The position numbers were made by a program, and so were the translations under genes. Positions 7,294 to 13,758 of a stretch of 29,534 bases of DNA are shown here, piece after piece (the stretch's first letter is position 1; each line of letters starts with the position of its first letter). Under the pieces are notes generated by a model. The model was not told the DNA's origin, did not search any database, and worked only from the letters and a program-made list of their open reading frames with translations. This DNA comes from Terrimesophilobacter sp044508495 (GTDB taxonomy: Bacteria; Actinomycetota; Actinomycetes; Actinomycetales; Microbacteriaceae), in contig JBIQHP010000012.1 of the NCBI GenBank assembly GCA_044508495.1, forward strand, positions 1-29,534, written 5' to 3'.

Positions 7294-8225
7294 CCGACGA
7301 CACGCCGCGCCCGACCGGAGGCGCCATCCATCGACTGCTCGACGAGGCCTTCGCCGGTGTCGACATGACACCGGATGCCCAGGACCTCAAGGAGGAGATC
7401 CGCGCGAACCTCGTGGCGCGGGTCGCCGAGCTCGAAGCATCCGGGGCCGTGCCGTCGGATGCCGCCCGCCGGGCGATCGCCGAGCTCGGCGACGTGCGTG
7501 AGCTGCTCGACGGCGCGACGACCGCGACAGCGTCCGCTGCGGGCACCCGGTCGCCGTGGGGGGCACAGGCCGCTGCCCACCTTCGCAACAAGGTCAAGCC
7601 CAGGCCCGCCTTCGTCGTCGGTGTGGTCGTGGCCTCGCTCGCGGTCCTCATCGGGCTCGCGCTCGTCGTGCTCTCCCTCACCCGCGCGATGCCGCTGCCG
7701 ATCGAGGCCCTCATCGCACTGCTCGGCGTCGTCTCGACGGGCGGGGCGTGGCTCGTGGGCGACTCGCTCGCCCAGGAGACGACGACGAACCATCCCATGC
7801 CGACCCGGCGTGCGAGCGGCTACTTCCTCGCGACGCTTCTCGGCGTGTACGGTCTCGGATTCGGCGCCCTCGTGCTCTTCGGGGCGCTGCCGGTCTGGAC
7901 GGTCGTCTTCGCGGCGCTCGGCGTCGTCGCGGCGATCGTTCTCTTCGCGATCCTCGGCTCGACTCAGACCAACCGCCACAAGGCCTGGGTGCGCAACGCC
8001 TACGGCCCGGATGGCGACTACCCCGGCAACCGCTTCGAGAAGGAGCCGGAGGTCGCTGCCCGCTTCGGCATCTACACCATGGTCATCTGGATCGTGTCCT
8101 TCGTCCTCTTCATCGTCCTGAGCTTCACGACGGGCTGGTCCTGGTCCTGGCTCGCGATCGTCGCCGGCTTCGTCGCCATGATGCTCATGCTCGCAAGGAT
8201 GCTCTTCGGCCCCACCAAGAGCTGA
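7290..8225 (+). CDS. Permease-prefix-domain membrane protein linked to PadR
   Basis: The 311-residue protein begins with a soluble helical domain of about 75 residues (DLKEEIRANLVARVAELEA, DAARRAIAELGDVRELLD). This is the 'permease prefix' module found next to PadR regulators and on ABC permeases. About seven hydrophobic segments follow, from residue 106 onward, in pairs, with a conserved-looking cytoplasmic stretch around NRHKAWVRNAYGPDGDYPGN. The start ATG overlaps the padR stop. Function is not established; it may sense envelope state or assist the exporter encoded downstream. It ends 48 bases before the ABC ATPase gene. Confidence 0.75.
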   Translation: MTDDTPRPTGGAIHRLLDEAFAGVDMTPDAQDLKEEIRANLVARVAELEASGAVPSDAARRAIAELGDVRELLDGATTATASAAGTRSPWGAQAAAHLRNKVKPRPAFVVGVVVASLAVLIGLALVVLSLTRAMPLPIEALIALLGVVSTGGAWLVGDSLAQETTTNHPMPTRRASGYFLATLLGVYGLGFGALVLFGALPVWTVVFAALGVVAAIVLFAILGSTQTNRHKAWVRNAYGPDGDYPGNRFEKEPEVAARFGIYTMVIWIVSFVLFIVLSFTTGWSWSWLAIVAGFVAMMLMLARMLFGPTKS

Positions 8226-8273
8226 CCCGCCCCTCGCACCACCCGCCTTCGCCGCCAGAAAGGTTGCTCCGCC

Positions 8274-9326
8274 ATGCCCGAAGACAGCTCGCTCTCCCGG
8301 CCCGCCTCCGACGCCATCGTCGCCCGCGGGCTCACCAAGGCCTACCGTCGCGGCGTCGGTCGCCGCCGCACGGCCGTCCGTGCGCTCGACGGCCTGAGCC
8401 TGACCGTGCCGGCCGGTCGCGTGTTCGGCCTCCTCGGCCCGAACGGCGCAGGCAAGTCCACGACGACCCGCATCCTCACGACCCTCTCGAAGCCCGATTC
8501 CGGTTCGGCGAGCGTCGCCGGGCGCGACGTTCTGCGCGAGCCGGATGCCGTGCGCCGCGCGATCGGCTACGTCTCGCAGGGTTCGAGCGCCGACCCGCTC
8601 CTCACGGCCGTGGAGAACCTCGAGATCGCGGCGCGATTGCGCGGGATGTCCGCGGCCGACTCGCGAAGCTCCGCCCGCCGGCTGCTCGAGGAGTTCCAGC
8701 TCGCCGAGGCCGCCGGCCGGCCGGTGAGCACCTTCTCGGGAGGCATGCGCCGTCGGCTGGATGTCGCCTCCGCCCTCGTGCACGGGCCGAGCGTCCTGTT
8801 CCTCGACGAGCCGACGACCGGGCTCGACCCCGAGGCGCGCGCCACGATGTGGACCGAGATCCGCCGGCTCGCCGGCGAGGAGTCCCTCACGGTCGTGCTC
8901 ACGACCCACTACATGGAGGAGGCCGACCGGCTCGCCGACGAGCTCCTCATCGTGAACAAGGGCCGGGCCGTCGTGCAGGGCACCCCGGAGGCGCTCAAGG
9001 CGGCCCTGCACGGCGATACGCTGCGAGTCTCCCTCGTCGAGCCGGATGCCGCACGCGTGCGCGAGGCGGTGGCCGGCATCCGGGGCCTGCGCGAGGTCGT
9101 CGTCGAGGCCGCCGGGGTCGACGGCACGCTCGTCGCCCGGTCGGACGACGCCTCCGCGGCGGTCGGCGCCGTGATCTTCGCCCTGGATGCCGCGGGCATC
9201 CGATTCGGCCAGGTCGCCGCCTCGCACCCCACCCTCGACGACGTGTACCTGCACTTCGTCGGCCACACCTTCGATGCGGGCGCCGAGAATCCGGCACCCC
9301 CGGCCGGGACAGGAGTCGCAGCATGA
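8274..9326 (+). CDS. ABC exporter ATP-binding protein, DrrA (daunorubicin resistance) type
   Basis: The 350-residue protein has Walker A GPNGAGKS at 55-62, the Q-loop in GYVSQGSSADPLLTA, signature FSGGMRRRLD near 154, Walker B VLFLDEPTTGLDP from 174 and the H-loop THYMEEADRLAD. The C-terminal domain of about 110 residues after the ATPase core is typical of the DrrA subfamily. With the permease downstream it would form a two-gene ABC-2 exporter of hydrophobic drugs, antibiotics or lipids. A GAAAGG ribosome site lies ten bases before ATG 8274. The stop overlaps the permease start (ATGA). Confidence 0.95.
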   Translation: MPEDSSLSRPASDAIVARGLTKAYRRGVGRRRTAVRALDGLSLTVPAGRVFGLLGPNGAGKSTTTRILTTLSKPDSGSASVAGRDVLREPDAVRRAIGYVSQGSSADPLLTAVENLEIAARLRGMSAADSRSSARRLLEEFQLAEAAGRPVSTFSGGMRRRLDVASALVHGPSVLFLDEPTTGLDPEARATMWTEIRRLAGEESLTVVLTTHYMEEADRLADELLIVNKGRAVVQGTPEALKAALHGDTLRVSLVEPDAARVREAVAGIRGLREVVVEAAGVDGTLVARSDDASAAVGAVIFALDAAGIRFGQVAASHPTLDDVYLHFVGHTFDAGAENPAPPAGTGVAA

Positions 9327-10129
9327 CCAGTATCTCCGTCAGCCTTCACGCCCGCCGCGCGGGGTGGTTCACCCAGACCGGCCAGGTGCTGCGCCGCTGG
9401 CTCATCGCCACCTGGCGCCAGGTGTGGGGGCCGCTGATGTCGCTCCTGCAACCCATCATCTGGATCGTGCTCTTCGGGCAGGTGTTCCGCTCGCTGGGCG
9501 CGCTGCCGCAGTTCGGCGGCTCCGGCTACATCGACTACCTCGTGCCCGGCATCCTCATGATGACGGTGCTCTACTCCGGCGCGTGGGCGGGAACCGGCTA
9601 TATCGACGACATGAACTCCGGCGTCATGGATCAGCTTCTCACCGCGCCGATCGCCCGTTCGGCGATCATCACCGGCCAGCTCGTGCAGCAGCTCATCATC
9701 AACCTGCTGCAGTCGGCCGTCGTGCTGGGCATCGGCTGGCTCGCCGGCGCACGATACGGCGGGGGAGCGGGCGGCATCCTGCTGACCCTTGTCGTCGCGA
9801 CTCTGCTGGCCTCGATCTTCTGCTGCCTCTCGACCGCCCTCGCACTCATCACGCGCAGCCAGGTGGCGCTCATCGGCATCTCGCAGATCGTCGTGCTGCC
9901 CGCGACGTTCCTCTCGACCACCATGATGCCCTCCGACCTCATGCCCCGCTGGGCGCAGGCGATCGCGAGCGGCAACCCCATGACCTGGGCGGTGGAGGCC
10001 GCCCGTGCCGGGCTCTCGGGAGACGCGGCGAGCATCGCCTGGTGGCAGCTCGCGGCACTCGCCGCGCTGGTCGTCCTGGCGTTCGTCTGGGCGGTGGGTT
10101 CGATCCGCTCCTACCAGCGCTCGATCTGA
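9323..10129 (+). CDS. ABC-2 type exporter permease (DrrB type)
   Basis: The 268-residue membrane protein has six hydrophobic segments. After an amphipathic start (VLRRWLIATWRQVWGPLMSL) comes LLQPIIWIVLFGQVF. The central part holds GYIDYLVPGILMMTVLYSGAW and the ABC-2 signature region IDDMNSGVMDQLLTAPIARSA. The C-terminal half contains LPATFLSTTMMPSDLMPRW and NPMTWAVEAAR, both characteristic of DrrB-like permeases. It is translationally coupled to the ATPase by a 4-nt overlap and is the last gene of the PadR operon. A small hairpin follows. Confidence 0.94.
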   Translation: MTSISVSLHARRAGWFTQTGQVLRRWLIATWRQVWGPLMSLLQPIIWIVLFGQVFRSLGALPQFGGSGYIDYLVPGILMMTVLYSGAWAGTGYIDDMNSGVMDQLLTAPIARSAIITGQLVQQLIINLLQSAVVLGIGWLAGARYGGGAGGILLTLVVATLLASIFCCLSTALALITRSQVALIGISQIVVLPATFLSTTMMPSDLMPRWAQAIASGNPMTWAVEAARAGLSGDAASIAWWQLAALAALVVLAFVWAVGSIRSYQRSI

Positions 10130-10132
10130 GCC

Positions 10133-10148
10133 CGGCCGGTCCCGGCCG
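10133..10148 (+). terminator. Possible weak terminator of the PadR-ABC operon
   Basis: CGGCCG, loop GTCC, CGGCCG forms a 6-bp GC hairpin just after the permease stop. It is short and has no U-tract. It immediately precedes the -10 of the next gene. Confidence 0.35.
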
Positions 10149-10154
10149 CCTCGG

Positions 10155-10160
10155 TAGTCT
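10155..10160 (+). promoter_or_regulatory. -10 element, leaderless start of the thioesterase-like gene
   Basis: TAGTCT is followed by six bases (GGGGAG) and GTG 10167. The spacing matches the other leaderless starts in the window. GGGGAG may still help as a ribosome site if the transcript begins a few bases earlier. Confidence 0.55.
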
Positions 10161-10166
10161 GGGGAG

Positions 10167-11012
10167 GTGACGAGCCGAGCCGAGCCCTTCTATGTGTCGC
10201 TCGGCGATGGACGGTACCGGTCGACCGTGCACGCCCAGGGCGCCTGGAACCCCCACGAGCAGCACATGGCGCCGGTCTCCGGACTTCTCGTGCATTGCCT
10301 CGAGCACTTCGCGCCCCGACCGGAACTGCGCATGGGCAGGATCGGGTTCGACATCCTCGGGCTCATCCCGGGCGGCGAGTTCGAGGTCGTGACGACCGTG
10401 CTGCGCCCTGGCCGCACGATCGAGCTCGTGCAGGCCGAGCTCGTCGCGGCGGGCCGCCCGGCGGTGCGCGCGACGGCCTGGCGGCTGCAGCGCTCCGATA
10501 CGAGCGCGATCGCCGTCGTCGAGGACGAGCGGATGCCGGGGCCGGCCGAGGGCGCACCCCTCGAGCTCATCGAATGGCCCGGCGGCTACATCCGGTCGAT
10601 CGAGGTGCGCACGCTTCCCGGCCATGCCCCGGGGCGCGGTCGCGCCTGGCTGCGCACTGCGCATCCGCTTCTCGCCGACGTGCCGGTCTCCGACACCGCC
10701 CGCCTCCTGGGGCTCGTCGACACGAGCAACGGGATCGCCACGCGTGTGGCGCCAGGACCGGGCGGTTACGCCTTCCCCAACGTCGACCTGCAGCTCCACC
10801 TGTACCGCGAGCCGGAAGGCGAATGGCTCGGCCTCGAGAACTCGGTGACCTTCGGAGCCGACGGCATCGGCCTGACCTCGACCGTTCTGCACGACGTGTC
10901 GGGTCCGTTCGGGCGGTCCGAGCAGATCCTCACCCTTCGACCCATTCCCTCAGCCGGCCGGCTCATCCGCTGTGAGCAGAATCGCGCGTTCGGCGCGCCG
11001 GATCCTGTCTAG
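10167..11012 (+). CDS. Acyl-CoA thioesterase-like (double hotdog, TesB-type) protein
   Basis: The 281-residue protein has two repeats of the hotdog type. The first is FYVSLGDGRYRSTVHAQGAW through IGFDILGLIPGGEFEVVTTVLRPGRTIELVQAELVA. The second is around LLGLVDTSNGIATRV and YAFPNVDLQLHLYREPEGEW with SVTFGADGIGLTSTVLHD. This is the arrangement of the TesB-like thioesterase family proteins found widely in actinobacteria. Likely reaction: hydrolysis of an acyl-CoA thioester in the cytoplasm; the acyl chain is unknown. It has its own promoter and ends eight bases before the XRE regulator, with that gene's -10 overlapping its stop codon. Confidence 0.82.
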   Translation: MTSRAEPFYVSLGDGRYRSTVHAQGAWNPHEQHMAPVSGLLVHCLEHFAPRPELRMGRIGFDILGLIPGGEFEVVTTVLRPGRTIELVQAELVAAGRPAVRATAWRLQRSDTSAIAVVEDERMPGPAEGAPLELIEWPGGYIRSIEVRTLPGHAPGRGRAWLRTAHPLLADVPVSDTARLLGLVDTSNGIATRVAPGPGGYAFPNVDLQLHLYREPEGEWLGLENSVTFGADGIGLTSTVLHDVSGPFGRSEQILTLRPIPSAGRLIRCEQNRAFGAPDPV

Positions 11013-11015
11013 GGT
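11010..11015 (+). promoter_or_regulatory. -10 element of the ClgR-like regulator
   Basis: TAGGGT begins on the stop codon of the preceding gene and is five bases (GAGGC) from ATG 11021. Leaderless initiation is plausible, though GAGG could also act as a ribosome site on a read-through transcript. Confidence 0.45.
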
Positions 11016-11020
11016 GAGGC

Positions 11021-11347
11021 ATGGCCGACATCGTGAGGATCCACCCCGAGCGCAACCGCAACCAGCCGGAGCCCCTGTGGCGGGAGGTGCTCGGAAGGCG
11101 ACTGCGCACCCTTCGGGAGCGGCGGGCTCAGACCCTCACCGAGACCGCTCATCGGGCCGGCATCTCCCCGCAGTACCTTTCCGAGATCGAGCGGGGCCTC
11201 AAGGAGCCCTCGAGCGAGATGATCGCCGCCGTCGCCGGCGCGCTCGAGGCGACGCTCATCGACCTGACGGTGCAGGTCGGCGACGAGCTGCGCCGACGGG
11301 AGACCAGGGGGTCCTCCGGCCAGATCATGCTGGCCATCGCCGCCTGA
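11021..11347 (+). CDS. XRE-family regulator, ClgR-like (Clp gene regulator)
   Basis: The 108-residue protein has a Cro/C1 helix-turn-helix at about 39-60, with recognition helix ISPQYLSEIERG, preceded by LGRRLRTLRERR and followed by EPSSEMIAAVAGALEATLIDL. This is the pattern of ClgR, which activates clpP and related protease genes in actinobacteria. The convergent neighbours are two clpP genes, only nine bases apart stop to stop, and that supports the assignment. The short C-terminus ends in QIMLAIAA; ClgR proteins are themselves Clp substrates through such hydrophobic Ala-ended tails, so feedback degradation is possible here (inferred). Confidence 0.78.
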   Translation: MADIVRIHPERNRNQPEPLWREVLGRRLRTLRERRAQTLTETAHRAGISPQYLSEIERGLKEPSSEMIAAVAGALEATLIDLTVQVGDELRRRETRGSSGQIMLAIAA

Positions 11348-11363
11348 CGCACCGCCTCAGGCG
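11341..11363. repeat. Inverted repeat holding both convergent stop codons
   Basis: CGCCTGA and TCAGGCG form a perfect 7-bp inverted repeat around nine bases. The arms carry the TGA of the ClgR-like gene and the TGA of clpP on the other strand. It may be a weak bidirectional terminator. Confidence 0.5.
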
Positions 11364-11971
11364 ACGGCACTCCCGGCGGCCGCCGGCGGCCGGCCCAGAA
11401 TCTCGTCGGCGAGCCCGTAGTCGAGGGCTCCGTCGGCCGTGAAGACGCGATCGCGATCGGTGTCGGCGCGCAGGGTCTCTACCGACTGGCCGGTGTGGGC
11501 GGACAGGATCTCCTCGATCTCCGCCCTGATGCGCACGACCTCCTCCGCCTGCAGGATGAGGTCGGGGATCGCCCCCTGGCCGCGGGCGGCGGGCTGATGC
11601 AGCACGACGCGGGTGTGCGGCAGCACGGCACGCCGGCCGTGCGCACCTGCCGCGAGCAGCACGGCTCCGGCAGCGATCGCCTGACCGACGCACGTCGTCG
11701 CGACCGGCGAGCGGATGTACTGCATCGTGTCGTAGACCGCGAGCATCGAGGTCATGTCGCCGCCCTCGCAGTTGACGTAGAGGTTGATCTCCTGCCCGGG
11801 GGAATCGGCGTCGAGATGCAGCAACTGGGCAATGAGGGCGTTCGCGACGCCCGGGTCGATCGCCGTGCCCAGATAGACGATGCGCTCCGCGAGCAGGTGC
11901 GAGTAGACATCCATGATCCGCTCGCCGCGCGGATGCTGCGCGATGACGTTCGGGATCGGGTAGCCGCTCAT
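11357..11971 (-). CDS. clpP: ClpP paralogue lacking the catalytic serine
   Basis: The 204-residue protein aligns over its whole length with ClpP: IVYLGTAIDPGVANALIAQL, LYVNCEGG in place of the usual INSPGG, YDTMQYI, LPHTRVVLHQP and DTDRDRVFTADGALDYGLADEIL. Catalytic His125 and Asp174 are present. At the nucleophile the normal GQAAS is replaced by GQAIA, so the serine position is Ala100. It should therefore be unable to form an acyl-enzyme. It could still build a heptameric ring, for example as a structural or regulatory partner of the ClpP encoded directly upstream, with which it shares a 4-nt overlap. ClpR subunits of cyanobacteria and plastids are a precedent for inactive members. No clpX or clpC is nearby. 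Confidence 0.93.
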   Translation of the reverse strand: MSGYPIPNVIAQHPRGERIMDVYSHLLAERIVYLGTAIDPGVANALIAQLLHLDADSPGQEINLYVNCEGGDMTSMLAVYDTMQYIRSPVATTCVGQAIAAGAVLLAAGAHGRRAVLPHTRVVLHQPAARGQGAIPDLILQAEEVVRIRAEIEEILSAHTGQSVETLRADTDRDRVFTADGALDYGLADEILGRPPAAAGSAVA

Positions 11972-12582
11972 GCCTCCGCCCCCAGCCCGATGCGGTGGCG
12001 CTTCGCCGGCATCACCTGGTCGAAGGAGTCGACCACGTGGTCGATGAAGCCGAACTCCTTCGCCTCGACGGCCGTGTACCAGCGGTCGTGGGCGGAGTCC
12101 TCGAAGATGCGCTCGACCGGCTGGCCGGTGTCCTCGGCGATGATCCCGAGCACGGTGTCGCGCATGTGGCGCAGGTCGTTGGCCTGCACCTCAACCTCGA
12201 CGGCGGAGCCGCCGATGCCGGCGGATCCCTGATGCATGAGGATGCGGGAGTGCGGCAGCGCGAAGCGCTTGCCCCTGGTCCCTCCCGAGAGCAGGAACTG
12301 ACCGGCGCTGCACGCGAGCCCGAGCGCGAGCGTCGTCACCGCGCAGGGCACGAGCCGCATCGTGTCGCGGATCGCGAGCATCGAGGGAACCGAGCCGCCG
12401 GGGGAGTTGATCCACAGAGCGATGTCCGCAGCGGGGTCCTCGGCCGCGAGCGTCAGCAACTGCGTCGCGAGCAGGGTGCCGTTGTCGTCGTCGAGCACGC
12501 CGTCGAGGACGAGGATGCGCTGGTGGAGCAGTTGCTGTCGCATCCGGTCGGTGAAGGCGGGTCTCGGATCTTCGTGAGTCAT
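11968..12582 (-). CDS. clpP: ATP-dependent Clp protease proteolytic subunit ClpP (intact triad)
   Basis: The 204-residue protein has ILVLDGVLDDDNGTLLATQL, the oxyanion strand WINSPGGSVPSML, the nucleophile elbow GLACSAG (Ser92), LPHSRILMHQ (His117) and EDSAHDRW (Asp166), so the triad is complete. ClpP tetradecamers degrade unfolded substrates fed by ClpX or ClpC. It is the first gene of a two-gene clpP operon; its stop overlaps the start of the serine-less paralogue. ATG 12582 directly follows a perfect GTCTCGAGAC palindrome (12583-12592). CAGTCT lies six bases before the ATG on this strand and could be a poor -10 that needs an activator, such as the ClgR-like protein next door. Confidence 0.94.
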   Translation of the reverse strand: MTHEDPRPAFTDRMRQQLLHQRILVLDGVLDDDNGTLLATQLLTLAAEDPAADIALWINSPGGSVPSMLAIRDTMRLVPCAVTTLALGLACSAGQFLLSGGTRGKRFALPHSRILMHQGSAGIGGSAVEVEVQANDLRHMRDTVLGIIAEDTGQPVERIFEDSAHDRWYTAVEAKEFGFIDHVVDSFDQVMPAKRHRIGLGAEA

Positions 12583-12592
12583 GTCTCGAGAC
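12583..12592. promoter_or_regulatory. Perfect 10-bp palindrome at the clpP start
   Basis: GTCTCGAGAC abuts the clpP ATG. It may be a regulator site or a mRNA start-region hairpin. It does not look like the published ClgR motif. Confidence 0.4.
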
Positions 12593-12630
12593 TGCGCCCC
12601 TGACGCGTCGAGAGGTCGGTTCCACGGCTG

Positions 12631-12675
12631 TGGGCAGAACTGCCCTGGGCAGAATCACCCTGGGCGGAGAGGTCC
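12631..12675. repeat. Three tandem 15-bp repeats between clpP and arsR
   Basis: TGGGCAGAACTGCCC, TGGGCAGAATCACCC and TGGGCGGAGAGGTCC follow each other with an exact 15-bp period. The last is degenerate. The first also contains the inverted pair GGGCAG/CTGCCC. They lie 49-93 bases upstream of clpP and end just before the arsR -35, so they could bind a regulator of either gene. Confidence 0.65.
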
Positions 12676-12678
12676 TTC

Positions 12679-12707
12679 TTGACAGCAGCACCGGATCGGC
12701 CTAACCT
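12679..12707 (+). promoter_or_regulatory. arsR promoter, consensus -35/-10
   Basis: TTGACA (12679-12684) and TAACCT (12702-12707) are 17 bases apart. ATG 12716 is eight bases beyond the -10, so the message is likely leaderless. Confidence 0.8.
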
Positions 12708-12725
12708 ACAACCAAATGGTTGTAG
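12706..12725. promoter_or_regulatory. ArsR-family operator covering the start codon
   Basis: CTACAACCA-AA-TGGTTGTAG is a perfect 9-bp inverted repeat with a 2-bp centre. It covers the end of the -10, the expected transcription start and the first codons of arsR. Bound repressor would block its own initiation. Confidence 0.82.
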
Positions 12726-13203
12726 AAAAATCGAGCGAGGTCGAGATCGACCGCATCTTCCAGGCACTGGCGGATGCGACCAGGNNNNNNNNNNNNNNNN
12801 NNNNNNNNNNNNNNNNNNNNNNNNNNNNNNNNNNNNNNNNNNNNNNNNNNNNNNNNNNNNNNNNNNNNNNNNNNNNNNNNNNNNATCGAGCGAGGTCGAG
12901 ATCGACCGCATCTTCCAGGCACTGGCGGATGCGACCAGGCGCGACATCGTGAACCGCGTCCTGCGCGGGGAGCAGTCCGTCTCGGCGCTCGCTCGCGGCT
13001 ACGCCATGAGCTTCGCCGCCGTCCAGAAGCACGTCGCCGTTCTCGAGCGGGCTGCTCTCGTCTCGAAGGAGCGGCGGGGAAGGGAGCAGCTCGTGCATGG
13101 CAACCCGGACGGTCTCCAGCGCGCGCGCCTGCTCCTCGACCATTTCGAGACGCTATGGCGCCACCGTACAGACAGCATCGATAGCCTCCTCGCCGAGGAC
13201 TGA
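12716..13203 (+). CDS. ArsR-family regulator, split by an artefactual N gap
   Basis: As written the gene is broken by 100 N and an out-of-frame repeat. Removing the gap together with one of the two identical 55-nt flanks joins 12716-12784 to 12940-13203 in frame and gives a clean 110-residue protein. It begins MVVEKSSEVEIDRIFQALAD, then DATRRDIVNRVLRGEQSVSALARG, the recognition helix MSFAAVQKHVAVLERAALVS and a wing, KERRGREQLVHGN. This is a metal-free ArsR type without a Cys metal site, the kind paired with SRPBCC/AHSA1 genes, and one follows 18 bases downstream. It has its own consensus promoter and a palindromic operator on the start codon, so it is an autorepressor (inferred). Confidence 0.9.
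12785..12884. other. 100-N scaffold gap, probably false
   Basis: The 55 bases before the gap (12730-12784) are identical to the 55 bases after it (12885-12939). This is the signature of two contigs that overlap by one k-mer and were joined with a standard 100-N spacer. Confidence 0.95.
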
Positions 13204-13221
13204 AACAACGAAGGAGCGAAA

Positions 13222-13707
13222 ATGCCCATCATCACCGTCGACAAGGATCTCGACGCCCTGACCATGACCTTCGTCGCCGAGTTCGATGCGCCCGTCGAGC
13301 GCGTCTGGCAGGTCTGGGAGGATCCGCGCCAGCTCGAGCGCTGGTGGGGTCCGCCCGGATGGCCGGCGACCTTCACCCACCACGACTTCCGGGTCGGCGG
13401 TGAGTCGCGCTACTACATGACCGGCCCTGAGGGCGAGAAGTCCGGCGGCTGGTGGGAGTTCACGACGATCGATCCGCCGCGTTACCTGGAGTGGAGGGAC
13501 GGCTTCGCGGATGACGAGGGCGAGCCCCTGCGCGACAGCATGGTCACGACCATGACGATCACGCTGGAGGATGTCGGCGGCCGCACGCGCGTGACGAGCG
13601 TCGGCACCTTCAGCGACGCCGAGGAGTTCGAGAAGATGCTCGCGATGGGCATGGAGGAGGGCATGAAGCTCGCCGTCGGTCAGATCGACGACGTGCTGGC
13701 CGGCTGA
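13222..13707 (+). CDS. SRPBCC/AHSA1 (START-like) domain protein
   Basis: The 161-residue protein has the helix-grip pattern of the AHSA1/activator-of-Hsp90 family in SRPBCC: AEFDAPVERVWQVWEDPRQLERWWGPPGWP, then GGESRYYMTGPEG, GGWWEFTTIDPPRYLEW and the long C-terminal helix FEKMLAMGMEEGMKLAVGQID. These proteins bind hydrophobic ligands in a deep cavity; the ligand is not known. It follows the ArsR gene after 18 bases, with AAGGAG six bases before ATG. ArsR plus AHSA1 is a recurrent two-gene module in actinobacteria and other bacteria, and the ligand of the second may relate to the signal of the first (inferred). Confidence 0.92.
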   Translation: MPIITVDKDLDALTMTFVAEFDAPVERVWQVWEDPRQLERWWGPPGWPATFTHHDFRVGGESRYYMTGPEGEKSGGWWEFTTIDPPRYLEWRDGFADDEGEPLRDSMVTTMTITLEDVGGRTRVTSVGTFSDAEEFEKMLAMGMEEGMKLAVGQIDDVLAG

Positions 13708-13720
13708 TCCGGTCGCACGA

Positions 13721-13726
13721 TAGTCT
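13721..13726 (+). promoter_or_regulatory. -10 element before the HdeD-lipase gene
   Basis: TAGTCT fits TANNNT and predicts a start near 13733, leaving a leader of about 26 bases with a GAAGGGGG ribosome site before GTG 13759. Confidence 0.45.
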
Positions 13727-13758
13727 TCGAGCGGTCGGACTGCGCGAAGGGGGACGTC

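Noticed and set aside
12730..12939. 55-nt direct repeat as a duplication, recombination site or mobile element trace
   Set aside because: The copies end exactly at the two edges of a 100-N spacer and collapse to an intact gene, so it is a contig overlap.
12679..13203. Open frames running through the N block
   Set aside because: They exist only because N is read as an unknown residue.
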